DNA from: Billgrantia zhangzhouensis
Lineage (GTDB): Bacteria > Pseudomonadota > Gammaproteobacteria > Pseudomonadales > Halomonadaceae
Length of the DNA stretch: 64,000 nucleotides
Assembly (NCBI RefSeq): GCF_021404465.1
Contig: NZ_JABFTT010000006.1
Coordinates: 124,001 to 188,000 of the forward strand
Direction of reading: 5' to 3'
Position numbers and translations under genes: made by a program. The number at the start of each line of letters is the position of its first letter. Positions within the stretch are counted from its first letter, which is position 1. Below the pieces are notes generated by a model. The model did not search any database, was not told the DNA's origin, and worked only from the letters and a program-made list of their open reading frames with translations. This document shows, in pieces, positions 1-10,032 of the stretch.

Positions 1-454
1 AGTTCATGTCAGGGTAGTTTACCTTGAGAGCCTTCGTGACTGTGGTAAGAGCGCGGTACTGAACGTCGCGATAGGCATGAACCTCGTCACCTTCCAGTTC
101 TATGCCTACGGTGAAGTCGTTCAGCGCCCGCCGCGCCCGTCCCCCATCGATCCAACAGGAACGGCCGGCGTGCCAGGCACGCCGGTCGAAGGACACGAAT
201 TGCACGCATTCACCGTCGCGCCGAATCAACAGGTGAGCGGAAACGCGCAGCTGCGCGATACCGGAAAAGAATGGGTGAGCATCGGCATCGAGCGTATTGG
301 TGAACAACCGCTCGATGTGCTCGCCGCCGAATTCGCCGGGTGGCAGGCTGATCGAGTGCAACACCACTGCCGACACCTCGCCTTCCGGACGCGCGTCCTG
401 ATTCGGCGACGGCACGCGTCGGACGCCTTCAAGCCAGCCTTTCTCGATTCTCAT
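1..454 (-). CDS. ampD: AmpD, 1,6-anhydro-N-acetylmuramyl-L-alanine amidase (3' end cut by window)
   Basis: This cytoplasmic zinc amidase removes the stem peptide from anhydro-muropeptides during cell wall recycling. I translated the minus strand by hand. The protein opens MRIEKGWLEGVRRVPSPNQD, keeps the early zinc-ligand histidine in VVLHSISLP (about residue 33), and continues through the family's FTNTLD, HLLIRRDGE, WHAG and FTVGIELEG blocks. About 151 residues are visible and the C-terminal ligands lie beyond base 1. GGGGAG precedes the ATG. It is divergent from nadC, the arrangement known in many gammaproteobacteria. Confidence 0.93.
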   Translation of the reverse strand, partial: MRIEKGWLEGVRRVPSPNQDARPEGEVSAVVLHSISLPPGEFGGEHIERLFTNTLDADAHPFFSGIAQLRVSAHLLIRRDGECVQFVSFDRRAWHAGRSCWIDGGRARRALNDFTVGIELEGDEVHAYRDVQYRALTTVTKALKVNYPDMN

Positions 455-495
455 CTTGCTCCCCTGACGTCACGGACATGGATTCCCTATAATGA

Positions 496-1386
<891 letters not shown>

Positions 1387-1407
1387 ACGAGCCCCGCACG
1401 GGTGGCG

Positions 1408-1944
1408 TTACGTCTCTATTGCCGAGAGGCGCTTTTCCAGGCGCCTTCGCTCGAGCTTCACTCCGCCACGTGTGACCCACTCGACGCCGAGATCCTGCCA
1501 GCCGTGGCGCAGCAGGCTCTCGGCCAGCATGCGGCTGGCATCGAGGGTGGCACGACCATGACCATGCTCGAGCAGCAACCGCTCGGCATGCAGCAGTAGC
1601 GTACTGCCGATTCCGCGCCGCACCAGCGAAGGCCAGACGTAGAGGGTATGGACGTGGGCGCCGGGCACGTCTAGCTCCAAGAAGCCGACGCAGCGCCCAT
1701 CGCAGGTGGCCACCAGCGTCGTGTAGAGCGTTTGGCGTGCCGCCCATACGCTGGCTTCCCGGGGCATCGTGGCAACCCATGACTCACGTTCCTCCACGCT
1801 GTAGTGAGCAGCCGCGCCCTGCATCACGGCGTGATGGAAGACCTCGGCCTGATCGGCGCCGTCGCGGGCTCTGGCTTGGCGGTAAAGAATCCGTAGCGAG
1901 CGCGCCGCCGAGTTCGGCGAATCGTTCGTCGTCATCGTTCCCAT
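1408..1944 (-). CDS. GNAT family N-acetyltransferase
   Basis: This is a 178-residue single-domain GNAT protein. The acetyl-CoA region is visible as VHTLYVWPSLVRRGIGSTLLLHAERLLLEHG (shown as family pattern: Q/R-x-x-G-x-G/A equivalent at RRGIGS), preceded by the beta-strand CVGFLELDVPG. The substrate cannot be told from sequence. A second start three codons in (ATG at 1935, with GGGAA upstream) is equally possible. The gene converges on nadC and has its own upstream region toward trmO. Confidence 0.8.
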   Translation of the reverse strand: MGTMTTNDSPNSAARSLRILYRQARARDGADQAEVFHHAVMQGAAAHYSVEERESWVATMPREASVWAARQTLYTTLVATCDGRCVGFLELDVPGAHVHTLYVWPSLVRRGIGSTLLLHAERLLLEHGHGRATLDASRMLAESLLRHGWQDLGVEWVTRGGVKLERRRLEKRLSAIET

Positions 1945-2032
1945 CGTCTCTGCTCATGTCTCACGTGAACCATCACGGCAAGCAGAGTACACAAGCTCGC
2001 CGCTGCGGCCAATGGCAGGCATAATCCTTGGC

Positions 2033-2758
2033 ATGAGCAACCCGCCTCTCCCCATGGAACGCTATTCGGTACAGCCCATCGGCTACATCGAGAGCGATTT
2101 CCCCGACAAGTTCGGCGTACCGCGCCAGCCCGGACTGGCAAAGGCAGCATGCGCCAGCCTTGTCCTCGTCCCGCCCTATGACGACCCGCTTGCCGTGCGC
2201 GGCCTCGAGGCCTTCAGCCATCTGTGGCTGACCTTCGTCTTTCATCAGAGTCCACCGCGATGGACACCGCTGGTGCGCCCACCACGGCTTGGCGGCAATG
2301 CCAAGGTCGGCGTCTTCGCCAGCCGCAGCACTCATCGACCCAACCGTCTGGGACAGTCGCTGGTGCAACTAAGTGCAGTCGATACCCGCGCAGGGATACG
2401 CCTGGTACTGGCAGGCTGCGATCTGATCAGCGGCACTCCAGTGCTTGACATCAAACCCTACCTGCCTTGGGCCGAGTCGCATCCAGAAGCGCGCGCCGGC
2501 TATGCGCCCGAACCGCCTCCACAGTTGGCGGTGCGCTTCAGCGACGAGGCCAGAGCGGCGCTGGCCGCACGTGAGGACGCCGCTTCGCTGCGCGAACTGA
2601 TCCGCCAGGTGCTGGCCCAGGATCCGCGTCCGGCCTATCGCAAGGGAGCGGAAGAGAGGGTATATGGTGTGCGCCTGCGCGACGTCGACGTGCGCTTTCG
2701 CAGCACTGACGAGGACGGCGCGCCGGTGATGGAAGTGGTGGAAATCGTTACCGCCTGA
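2033..2758 (+). CDS. trmO: tRNA (N6-threonylcarbamoyladenosine-A37) N6-methyltransferase TrmO
   Basis: TrmO uses S-adenosylmethionine to methylate t6A37 of threonine tRNAs. The N-terminal TsaA/YaeB domain is clear: IGYIESDFPDKFGVPRQPGL, GLEAFSHLWLTFVFH, the substrate-side block GVFASRSTHRPNRLGQSLVQL, and DIKPYLPW. The C-terminal part also matches the family (ARAALAAREDAASLRELI, DPRPAYRKG). The start at MSNPP gives the family's usual short N-terminus. Another start seven codons upstream (2012) and one at 2054 are possible, and none has a strong ribosome binding site. Confidence 0.92.
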   Translation: MSNPPLPMERYSVQPIGYIESDFPDKFGVPRQPGLAKAACASLVLVPPYDDPLAVRGLEAFSHLWLTFVFHQSPPRWTPLVRPPRLGGNAKVGVFASRSTHRPNRLGQSLVQLSAVDTRAGIRLVLAGCDLISGTPVLDIKPYLPWAESHPEARAGYAPEPPPQLAVRFSDEARAALAAREDAASLRELIRQVLAQDPRPAYRKGAEERVYGVRLRDVDVRFRSTDEDGAPVMEVVEIVTA

Positions 2759-2766
2759 AACGACGA

Positions 2767-2784
2767 AGGGCCCCGTAGGGCCCT
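2767..2784. terminator. Hairpin between convergent trmO and purC
   Basis: A perfect 7-bp stem (AGGGCCC / GGGCCCT) with loop CGTA sits between two convergent genes. It has no clear T-run on either side, so a bidirectional terminator role is inferred from position and stem strength. Confidence 0.5.
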
Positions 2785-2812
2785 CCGGAAGCGACAAGCG
2801 CGTTGGTCACGA

Positions 2813-3526
2813 TCAGGCAAATTCCACACCGATACGACGTCCCACCTCTTCATAGGCCTCGATTACACCGCCGAGCCCCTGACGGAAGCGATCCTTGTCC
2901 ATCTTGTTGCGGGTCTTCGCGTCCCACAGGCGACAACCGTCCGGCGAGAACTCATCGCCCAGCACGATGCGCCCCTTGAACAGGCCGAATTCCAGCTTGT
3001 AGTCCACCAGCAACAGGTCACCGTCGGCGAACAGCTGTTTGAGCACCTCATTGACCTTATAGGTCAGCGACTTCATTTCGGCGAGCTGTTCGGGCGTGGC
3101 CCAGCCGAAGGTCTCGGCCAGCGACTCGTTGATCATCGGGTCGTGCAGCGCATCGTTCTTGAGGAACAGCTCGAAGGTGGGTGGAGTGAGCTCGCGTCCC
3201 TCCTCCACGCCCAGGCGCTTGACCAGGCCACCGGCGGCGATGTTGCGCACCACGCACTCCACCGGAATCATCTCGAGTTTCTTGACCAGGCTCTCGGTAT
3301 CGGAGAGACGCTTCTCGAAGTGGGTGGGAATGCCCGCCGCAGCCAGCTTCTCCATGATGAAGGCATTGAAGCGGTTGTTGACCATGCCCTTGCGCGCCAA
3401 CGACTCCATGCGCTCGCCGTCGAAGGCACTGGTGTCGTCACGGAAATGCAGGACGAGCAGATCGGGATCGTCGGTGGCATACACCGATTTTGCCTTGCCG
3501 GCATAGAGTTCTTGGCGCTTTTCCAT
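2813..3526 (-). CDS. purC: SAICAR synthase (phosphoribosylaminoimidazole-succinocarboxamide synthase)
   Basis: PurC joins CAIR and aspartate with ATP to make SAICAR in purine synthesis. The open frame runs further upstream, but CTGGAGA lies 6 bases before the ATG at 3526 and the resulting 237 residues match the short bacterial enzyme. Visible blocks are [52 protein letters not shown] and [11 protein letters not shown]. It is the last gene of the dapA-bamC-MBL-purC run; in E. coli purC also follows bamC, there without the intervening hydrolase. Confidence 0.96.
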   Translation of the reverse strand: MEKRQELYAGKAKSVYATDDPDLLVLHFRDDTSAFDGERMESLARKGMVNNRFNAFIMEKLAAAGIPTHFEKRLSDTESLVKKLEMIPVECVVRNIAAGGLVKRLGVEEGRELTPPTFELFLKNDALHDPMINESLAETFGWATPEQLAEMKSLTYKVNEVLKQLFADGDLLLVDYKLEFGLFKGRIVLGDEFSPDGCRLWDAKTRNKMDKDRFRQGLGGVIEAYEEVGRRIGVEFA

Positions 3527-3569
3527 GGGAGTCTCCAGAAAGATGACGCGTGACGATAAGGATGGCCGT

Positions 3570-4376
3570 TCAGTGGATCGCCTGCCAATGCAGCCCGCTG
3601 TCCTGGGCGGCAATCGTCAGGCGAGACGCGTCGCCGTCGAGCAGCGGCGTCAAGGCCTCGAGGGCGAGCTCGGGGCGATTGTTGTGTTCCGAAAGATGGG
3701 AGCAGACGATACGCTGCAGGCGATCGAGTCCCAGGCACTGGAGCAGCGCCGCCGCCTGGACGTTGGCCAGATGTCCCCAGTTGCCCCCCACCCGGCGCTT
3801 GAGTCGCGGCGGATAAGGCCCGACCTCGAGCATGTGACGATCGTGATTGCATTCGAGAATCAACGCATCGCAGCCACGAAAGGCAGCCGTGACATGTTCG
3901 GTGGGGTGCCCCAGGTCGGTCAGCACCCCCAACCGACAGTCGCGGGACTCGAAGCGAAACTGCACCGGCTCGCGGGCATCGTGGGGTACCGTGATGGGGT
4001 CTATGGTGAGGCTCTTCACGGCAAAACGCGACTGCGGCGTGATCCAGTGGCGTTGGGGCACCTCGCCCAGCCGCCCGGACAGCCAGGTCCCCGGCGTGAT
4101 GTAGACCGGCACGGCATGGCGCCGTGCCAGGGGACCCACGCCACGCAGATGGTCGCCGTGTTCGTGGGTCACCAGCACGGCATCGAGCTGACGAGGATGA
4201 ACACCGAAGCGTGCCAGGCGACGTTCGGCATCGCGTAGGCCGAAGCCGCAATCGATCAGCACCATGGTCTCGCCATCGCTGACTAGCGTGGCGTTGCCCT
4301 TGCTACCGCTGCCGAGAGAGGCAAAGCGAAGCTTGCCTGCGACCGACAGCGGCTCGATGCCCCCCTCGAGAGGCAT
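3570..4376 (-). CDS. MBL-fold metallo-hydrolase (YycJ/WalJ-like)
   Basis: This 268-residue metallo-beta-lactamase-fold hydrolase has the zinc motif [10 protein letters not shown] near residue 70 and the glycine-rich start [15 protein letters not shown] typical of the YycJ/phosphoribosyl cyclic phosphodiesterase-like group. Further histidines appear at [19 protein letters not shown] and [12 protein letters not shown]. Its ATG overlaps the bamC stop (ATGA), so translation is probably coupled. The substrate is unknown; related proteins are discussed as 5'-3' exonucleases or nucleotide phosphodiesterases. Confidence 0.85.
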   Translation of the reverse strand: MPLEGGIEPLSVAGKLRFASLGSGSKGNATLVSDGETMVLIDCGFGLRDAERRLARFGVHPRQLDAVLVTHEHGDHLRGVGPLARRHAVPVYITPGTWLSGRLGEVPQRHWITPQSRFAVKSLTIDPITVPHDAREPVQFRFESRDCRLGVLTDLGHPTEHVTAAFRGCDALILECNHDRHMLEVGPYPPRLKRRVGGNWGHLANVQAAALLQCLGLDRLQRIVCSHLSEHNNRPELALEALTPLLDGDASRLTIAAQDSGLHWQAIH

Positions 4377-5347
4377 CAGCGCAGCAGACCCGACACCCGG
4401 TCGAGCAGCTCGCGAGTGTCTTCTTCGCTAAAACGTCGCTCGCTCTCGTTGACCGCCCTCAGCGTGGTGCGCTCGGGACCGTTGGACTCGAGAACCAGGC
4501 GGATCTCCTGGGGCATCCGACGCACATCAGGACTAAAAACGATTTGAAGAGGGTTACGACCCTGCTCGGAGAGAGTCATGTAATTAACCAGGAAGTCATG
4601 CTGCTGAGGATTCTGCTCGAGCAGCTCGCGCCGATCCTCCACGCTGAAATCGGCTTCCAGTTGGTGGCTCAACTCAGCCCAGACACGGTCGATATCGAGC
4701 GGGATGCGTACCACCCACTCACCACTATCGAGCTGCTCGAGCCTCAGGCGATCCTCGCGGGCGATCTGCTGGCCGGCCAGCGACGCGGCACTGGCGGTGG
4801 CAGTCCGCGCGCTGAAGTGTTGCTCCAGGGCATCGAGACAGGCCGACACGGGACGACCGTTCTGGTCGCAACGCACCTCGCTGTCACCGGCACGCAGTCC
4901 CTGGCGCACGCTCAGTCGTCCCTGGGCCGTTTCCAGCATGCCGCGCACATCGTCGCTAGCCTGTACCTGCAGACCGCGAGCGCGAGCGAAATCCTGCAGT
5001 TGCGGCCACACCATGCCAGGGTCGGCCCCGACTACCAGCCAGTGGTCGCTGCCGACCTCGCGCCGTTCGACGAAATCGCGCTCCACCTCGCGGCCCGCCG
5101 GCAGGCGCTCCGGCGTCGGTGCCCGGAAGCGCCCGTCGCCGGTACGCAGGCTGCCCTGAGCCTCCGGCACCGGCATGACGTCCCGATAACGCTGCTCATT
5201 GCGCCCCTCCGGCAGCACCAAGGGTGCGCTGCGCTGAGCCTTCACGTAGTCGATGTTGCGATCGTCGTAGAAGCCTTCGCGGGCGCAGCCAGCAGTGGCC
5301 AGGGCAGCGAGGGCCACCAGCGGCATCCATTTCAGCGCAGAGTTCAT
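4376..5347 (-). CDS. bamC: Outer membrane assembly lipoprotein BamC
   Basis: BamC is an accessory lipoprotein of the BAM complex that inserts beta-barrel proteins into the outer membrane. The 323-residue protein starts with a lipoprotein signal ending in LATAGC at about residue 21, followed by the unstructured BamD-binding type segment, then two helix-grip repeats (SDHWLVVGADPGMVWPQLQDF and EWVVRIPLDIDRVWAELS). The second repeat ends with the typical RRFSEEDTRELLDRV. It lies just downstream of dapA, as in E. coli. Confidence 0.93.
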   Translation of the reverse strand: MNSALKWMPLVALAALATAGCAREGFYDDRNIDYVKAQRSAPLVLPEGRNEQRYRDVMPVPEAQGSLRTGDGRFRAPTPERLPAGREVERDFVERREVGSDHWLVVGADPGMVWPQLQDFARARGLQVQASDDVRGMLETAQGRLSVRQGLRAGDSEVRCDQNGRPVSACLDALEQHFSARTATASAASLAGQQIAREDRLRLEQLDSGEWVVRIPLDIDRVWAELSHQLEADFSVEDRRELLEQNPQQHDFLVNYMTLSEQGRNPLQIVFSPDVRRMPQEIRLVLESNGPERTTLRAVNESERRFSEEDTRELLDRVSGLLR

Positions 5348-5399
5348 GCATTCACCTTGCAGTCAGAGTATCGGGGCGGCGGGAGCGTTCCACGCCGCC

Positions 5400-6284
5400 T
5401 CAATCGTCGATTACACCAGCCAGTTGCAGGGCCTCGTCCACCGTCGCATGGTACTTGCCGGACAACCAGGTGAGCGGCAGACGGATACCCTGTTCGATCA
5501 TACCCATGCGATGCAGGGCCCACTTGACCGGAATCGGGTTGGACTCGATGCCCAGGTTGGTATGCAACGGCATCAGCCGGGTGTTGATCTGGTGAGCTCG
5601 GTCGGCGTCACTTGCGACCGCGGCGACGCACAGCTCATGCATGGCCCTGGGCGCAACGTTGGCGGTGACCGAGATATCGCCATTGCCGCCCATCAGCATG
5701 AACTCGCAGGCGGTGGAATCGTCACCGGAGTAGAGCATGAAACCGCTACCCTTGAGCCGCGCGATGAGGTCTTCGGCGCGTTCCAGGTTGCCGGTGGCAT
5801 CCTTGAGACCAATGATGTTGTCGACCTCGGCGAGACGCATCACGGTCTCGTTGTAGAGATCGGAGCAGGTCCGGCCGGGCACGTTGTAGAGGATCACCGG
5901 CAAGCGGCTGCCCTCGGCCACCGCCTTGAAGTGACGATAGAGCCCTTCCTGGGTGGGCTTGTTGTAGTAGGGACATACCGACAGGCAGTAGTCGGCCCCC
6001 ACTTCGCTGGCGTAGCGTGCCAGCTCCACGGCCTCGGAGGTGGCATTGGCCCCCGTGCCGGCGATCACCGGAATGCGTCCGTCGACCTCCTCCACCACCG
6101 CACGAATCACATCGAAGTGCTCGGCGAAGGACATGGTGGTCGGCTCGCCGGTGGTACCGGCCGCCACGATACCGTCGGTACCGTTGTCCAGGTGGAAGTT
6201 CACCAAGCGGCGCAACGCCTCCCAGTCGATATCGCCATTGGCCTTCATCGGCGTCGCCAGGGCGACGATACTGCCAGTGATCAT
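5400..6284 (-). CDS. dapA: 4-hydroxy-tetrahydrodipicolinate synthase
   Basis: DapA condenses pyruvate with aspartate semialdehyde, the first committed step of lysine and diaminopimelate synthesis. The 294-residue product opens [13 protein letters not shown] and carries [23 protein letters not shown], the catalytic tyrosine in ILYNVPGRT and the Schiff-base lysine in [13 protein letters not shown]. The frame is open upstream, but AGAGGA 7 bases before the ATG at 6284 and the family length fix the start. It leads a four-gene minus-strand operon. Confidence 0.96.
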   Translation of the reverse strand: MITGSIVALATPMKANGDIDWEALRRLVNFHLDNGTDGIVAAGTTGEPTTMSFAEHFDVIRAVVEEVDGRIPVIAGTGANATSEAVELARYASEVGADYCLSVCPYYNKPTQEGLYRHFKAVAEGSRLPVILYNVPGRTCSDLYNETVMRLAEVDNIIGLKDATGNLERAEDLIARLKGSGFMLYSGDDSTACEFMLMGGNGDISVTANVAPRAMHELCVAAVASDADRAHQINTRLMPLHTNLGIESNPIPVKWALHRMGMIEQGIRLPLTWLSGKYHATVDEALQLAGVIDD

Positions 6285-6493
6285 CCTCTTGTCCTCTACG
6301 CCATATCCGCTCATGCCGCGCTCGGGCGTTGCACATCGACATCGTTCATCGAAAGAGCCACGAGCAAAGGGTAAATGGTACTCAGGCCGCACAAGCCTGT
6401 ACAGCACGGCCGACGCGCTCTTGCCACTCGCTTTGACAGCGCGCCCCGGCCTGCGTGTAATGAAACGCCTTCACTACGACCAAGGAGCCTCGC

Positions 6494-6970
6494 ATGACGC
6501 TTGCCATCGGCCAACCCATACCGGATTTCACCGCCGCCGCCACCGGCGATACCACCGTCTCGCTCTCCGCGCTCAAGGGACGCCAGGTGGTGGTCTACTT
6601 CTACCCCAAGGCCAGCACTCCCGGCTGCACCACCGAAGGCGGCGACTTCCGCGACCGCAAGGCCGATTTCGAGGCGGCCAATACGGTCATCCTCGGAGTC
6701 TCCCGGGACGGCATTCGCGCCCAGGAGAACTTCAAGGCCAAGCAGGCCTTCAACTTCGAACTGATTTCCGACAAGGACGAGGAAGTCTGCAAGCTGTTCG
6801 ACGTCATCAAGCTGAAGAAGTTGTATGGCAAGGAGCATCTTGGCATCGAACGCAGCACTTTCCTGATCGATGCCGAAGGCAAGCTCGCCCGTGAGTGGCG
6901 CGGCGTCAAGGTCAAGGGGCATGCCCAGGAGGTACTGGAAGCCGCCCAGGCGCTTCACGCCGCCGGCTGA
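6494..6970 (+). CDS. bcp: Thiol peroxidase of the Bcp/PrxQ family
   Basis: This 158-residue cytoplasmic peroxiredoxin reduces hydroperoxides. The peroxidatic cysteine is Cys45 in ASTPGCTTEG. The E. coli-type resolving cysteine five residues later is absent (GGDF there); another cysteine occurs in EEVCKLFD near residue 97. RSTFLIDAEGKLAREWRGVKVKGH matches the family C-terminal half in pieces. AAGGAG sits 6 bases before the ATG. It is divergent from dapA. Confidence 0.93.
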   Translation: MTLAIGQPIPDFTAAATGDTTVSLSALKGRQVVVYFYPKASTPGCTTEGGDFRDRKADFEAANTVILGVSRDGIRAQENFKAKQAFNFELISDKDEEVCKLFDVIKLKKLYGKEHLGIERSTFLIDAEGKLAREWRGVKVKGHAQEVLEAAQALHAAG

Positions 6971-6979
6971 GGCCCGAAG

Positions 6980-7008
6980 GCGCTTCGTCAGGCACGCTGA
7001 CGAAGCGC
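6980..7008. terminator. Strong bidirectional hairpin between bcp and perM
   Basis: A 12-bp perfect stem (GCGCTTCGTCAG / CTGACGAAGCGC) with a 5-base loop lies between two convergent genes. On the plus strand it is followed by the pyrimidine-rich TTCCTCATTCCTCT. Confidence 0.75.
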
Positions 7009-7012
7009 TTCC

Positions 7013-8122
7013 TCATTCCTCTGCCTGGTGCTCCAGTTCATCGGGCTGTTGCTCGTCATGGTATTGCCGGATGCCTCTTGGCCAGGCATAGACCAGCGCC
7101 TTGAGCAGCGTTGCCAGGGGGATGGCGAAGAAGATGCCCCAGAACCCCCAGACGCCGCCGAAGAACAGCACGGCCACGATGATCGATACCGGGTGCAGGT
7201 TGACCGCCTCGGAGAACAGGATCGGCACCAGCACGTTGCCATCGAGCGCCTGGATCACGCCATAGGCGATCAGTACGTAGAGGAACTGCTCGCTCATGCC
7301 GAAATGGAAACCAGCCACGGCGGCCACCGGCAGGGTCGCCACGGCGGCTCCGATGTAGGGAACCAGCACCGAGAACCCCACCAGCACGGCGAGAAGCGCC
7401 GAATAGGGCAGCCCGAAGAAGGCGAAGGTGAAGAACGATACCGTGCCGACGATGATGATCTCGACGAACTTGCCGCGTACGTAATTGGCGATCTGGGTAT
7501 CCATCTCCTGCCAGATTCGCGTCATCAGCGAACGCTGCTGGGGCAGGAGCGATAGCGTAAAATTCACCAACTGCTCGCGGTCCTTGAGCAGGAAGAAGAC
7601 CAGGATCGGCACCAGCACCAGGTAAATGATCAGGGCCAGGATGTTACCCAGCGAGGCCAGTGAAAGGGTCAGGGCGCGCTGACCGAACTGGGTCAGCTCG
7701 CGTCCCGCCACGGCGATCCACTCCTGGACCTGGTCCGGTGTGACCAGGTTGGGGTAACGCTCCTGCACGTCGTCCAGCCAGCGCTGGCCGCTGGCGACGA
7801 TTCGTGGCGTTTCCTGCACCAGCCCCACGAGCTGGTTCCATATCAGTGGCATCAGAATGAAAGCCAGGGCCAGGAATACGCCGATGAAGGCAAGAAAGAC
7901 CAACGTCACCGCCATCAGGTGCGGCACGCCGCGCCGCGTCAGGGCGTTGACACCGCCTTGCAACAGGAAAGCGATGACCAGGGCGGTGAGGAACGGCGCC
8001 AGCATGCGGCCGAAGAGAATCACCACGGCGAAGCCGAACACCAGCAGCACCAGCAGGATGACCGCTTCCTCGTCGGAGAAGTAGTGCTCGATCCAGCCCT
8101 TGAAAACCGCGCGCAAGGTCAT
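7013..8122 (-). CDS. AI-2E family transporter, PerM-like permease
   Basis: This is a 369-residue polytopic inner membrane protein of the AI-2E/PerM family. Hydrophobic segments are obvious at about residues 20-80, 150-190, 220-260 and 280-340, with the family loop EVQERYPNLVTPDQV region replaced by DDVQERYPNLVTPDQ. The conserved end GVWGFWGIFFAIPLATLLKAL is present. The transported substrate is not known for most members. Its start overlaps the tusA stop by four bases, suggesting coupled expression, and E. coli perM likewise neighbours bepA. Confidence 0.9.
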   Translation of the reverse strand: MTLRAVFKGWIEHYFSDEEAVILLVLLVFGFAVVILFGRMLAPFLTALVIAFLLQGGVNALTRRGVPHLMAVTLVFLAFIGVFLALAFILMPLIWNQLVGLVQETPRIVASGQRWLDDVQERYPNLVTPDQVQEWIAVAGRELTQFGQRALTLSLASLGNILALIIYLVLVPILVFFLLKDREQLVNFTLSLLPQQRSLMTRIWQEMDTQIANYVRGKFVEIIIVGTVSFFTFAFFGLPYSALLAVLVGFSVLVPYIGAAVATLPVAAVAGFHFGMSEQFLYVLIAYGVIQALDGNVLVPILFSEAVNLHPVSIIVAVLFFGGVWGFWGIFFAIPLATLLKALVYAWPRGIRQYHDEQQPDELEHQAEE

Positions 8123-8367
8123 GCGACAGGCTCCTCGCCCTTGCGCAGCCAGTAATGGTAGATCTCGCCGCGCTCCTCTCGTCCCACCAGCACATGAATG
8201 CTGTTCTCGGCGAAGGTTTCGAAGTCACGCCAGGAGCCAGCATCGGTCGCCATGATCTCGAGTACCTGGCCAGCCTTGAGCCGGGCCAGCGCCTGCTTGG
8301 CCTTCAACAATGGCAGCGGGCAGGGCAGGCCGCAGGCATCGAGTACATCATCTGGTTGCACAGCCAT
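8119..8367 (-). CDS. tusA: TusA-family sulfurtransferase
   Basis: TusA-family proteins carry a persulfide on a conserved cysteine for tRNA thiolation and other sulfur relays. The 82-residue product has the CPxP signature as CGLPCPLPLLKAKQAL, with the active cysteine at residue 16, then VLEIMATDAGSWRDFE and the C-terminal beta strand YHYWLRKGEE. The length and motif are standard for the family. Whether it serves tRNA 2-thiouridine or another sulfur pathway cannot be seen. Confidence 0.92.
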   Translation of the reverse strand: MAVQPDDVLDACGLPCPLPLLKAKQALARLKAGQVLEIMATDAGSWRDFETFAENSIHVLVGREERGEIYHYWLRKGEEPVA

Positions 8368-8515
8368 GTCGTCTCCCGGGAAAATATCGAACGTTCCTGC
8401 AAGTTAGGCAGCGGCCCTTGCAGGAAAGTGCAAAACCCTTGAGATTTAAAGGCACTTTGCGGGCCGAATCAATGTCGGATGGTTTATCCTCCGCCGCTTC
8501 GAACGAGATAGGCAC

Positions 8516-9970
8516 ATGCTGCGCAACTCCCGACTCAGCCTGACCACCGCTGCCACGGCCCTGGCCCTGGCCCTGGCGGCCCCCGCCCCGACGGTCGCCA
8601 CGGAGGACTATAGACTACCCAGCCTGACCGGCAGCAGCCAGGCCATGCACGGCGAGGAGTTCCGCCTGGGCCGAGCCTGGCTGCGCCAGTTTCGCGCCCG
8701 GGCTCCACTCTGGCAGGACCCTATCGCACAGGAGTACATGGAATCGCTGGTATCGCGCCTGATTCCTTACAGCGGTCTCTCCGACACTCGCACCGTGGTC
8801 ACGCTGGTGGACAACCGCGCCCTCAACGCCTTTGCCGTGCCGGGTGGGGTGATAGGTGTCAATACCGGCCTGTTCGCCTTCGCCAACGAGGAGGATGCCG
8901 TCGCTTCGGTGCTGGCCCACGAACTGGGCCACCTTTCCCAGCGCCACTTTGCCCGGGGGCAGGCGCGGGCCGAACAAACCCAGCTACCCGCCATGGCCGC
9001 GATGCTGGCCGGTATGTTGATTGCTGCCAGCGGCGGAGGTGACGCCGGCATCGCTGCCGCCATGGGTTCCCAGGCGGCCTTCATTCAGGATCAGCTCGCC
9101 TACTCGCGGCGCTTCGAGCAGGAAGCCGACCGCCTGGGCATGCAGACCATGGCCCAGGCCGGCTTCGACCCCGACGCCATGGTCAGGATGTTCCGCGCCA
9201 TGCAGCGCCAGGTGAGCCTGCAGGGGGGGAACCCACCGGAGTTCCTTCTCACTCACCCGCTCACCGAGTCGCGTATCAGCGATGCCGAATCCCGTGCCTC
9301 TCAGCTCACCGCCGTGCGCCCCCGCGAGGGTGACCCGAGCTATCACTTGGTCCGCGCCCGGGCATTGCTGACGGTTCATCAGCGCGATCCGCAGCAAGCA
9401 GCAACGCGTCTGGCCCAAGACAACGCCCCGGAAGTTGCCAGGCGCTATCTGGACGCCCTGATCGCTGCCCATCAGGGGCAGACCGATACCGCGCTGACTC
9501 AGCTCGACTCCCTGGCCCAGGAGCTGCCCGACCTGGCCATCATGCCGGTGAGTGCCGCCGAAGTGGCGTTCGATGCCGGCCGCTACGACGATGCCATCGA
9601 ACGCAGCCGACGCATCCTGCGCCTGATGCCTGGCCATATGCCGGCCACCCGCATCCTGGGCGAGGCCCTGCTGCAACGCGATCCTAACGAGGCTTACCGC
9701 ATCCTGCGCGAGCTGTCCGACCGCCGTCCCGAGGACCCGCAGGTCTTCACTTTGCTCGCCGAAGCTGCGGGCCGCAGCGGCCGCGAGGCCTGGGGCCACC
9801 TGGCCCGGGCCGAGCAGATGCAGCTCACCGGCGACATTCAACGCGCGATTCGTCAGCTCGACGTGGCCCGCCAGGTCGCCGAGCAGAGCGGCGACACCAA
9901 CGCCCGGGCGCGCATCGAGCAGCGGCGCGAGGACTTCGTCGGCTATCGCGAGACGATGGAGAAGTTCTGA
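8516..9970 (+). CDS. bepA: Periplasmic M48 metalloprotease BepA with TPR domain
   Basis: BepA assists outer membrane protein assembly and degrades stalled barrels such as LptD. The 484-residue protein starts with a Sec signal ending near APTVATEDY, followed by the M48 peptidase domain with the zinc site HELGHLSQRH at about residue 135 and the third ligand in FEQEADRLGMQ near residue 203. The second half (from about 290) is TPR-like helical repeats ending in MEKF. It is divergent from tusA-perM. Confidence 0.93.
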   Translation: MLRNSRLSLTTAATALALALAAPAPTVATEDYRLPSLTGSSQAMHGEEFRLGRAWLRQFRARAPLWQDPIAQEYMESLVSRLIPYSGLSDTRTVVTLVDNRALNAFAVPGGVIGVNTGLFAFANEEDAVASVLAHELGHLSQRHFARGQARAEQTQLPAMAAMLAGMLIAASGGGDAGIAAAMGSQAAFIQDQLAYSRRFEQEADRLGMQTMAQAGFDPDAMVRMFRAMQRQVSLQGGNPPEFLLTHPLTESRISDAESRASQLTAVRPREGDPSYHLVRARALLTVHQRDPQQAATRLAQDNAPEVARRYLDALIAAHQGQTDTALTQLDSLAQELPDLAIMPVSAAEVAFDAGRYDDAIERSRRILRLMPGHMPATRILGEALLQRDPNEAYRILRELSDRRPEDPQVFTLLAEAAGRSGREAWGHLARAEQMQLTGDIQRAIRQLDVARQVAEQSGDTNARARIEQRREDFVGYRETMEKF

Positions 9971-10030
9971 GCCGCGAGCCGCGAGCCGCGAGCCACGAGC
10001 AGTTTAGGGTAAAAAAGCCCGAAGCCCGAA
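9971..10030. repeat. Heptamer repeats after bepA
   Basis: Directly after the bepA stop come four tandem copies of a 7-mer (GCCGCGA three times, then GCCACGA), an A-rich spacer, and two copies of GCCCGAA. The array fills nearly the whole gap before the nadA stop. It resembles short intergenic repeats seen in halomonads and pseudomonads from memory; no function is evident. Confidence 0.6.
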
Positions 10031-10032
10031 GC

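Noticed and set aside
3268..4251. Minus-strand frame of 327 codons overlapping purC and the MBL gene
   Set aside because: It is out of frame with both real genes, Arg/Ser-rich and without motifs.
9971..10030. CRISPR array
   Set aside because: The repeats are 7 bases, contiguous and without spacers; no cas genes are present.
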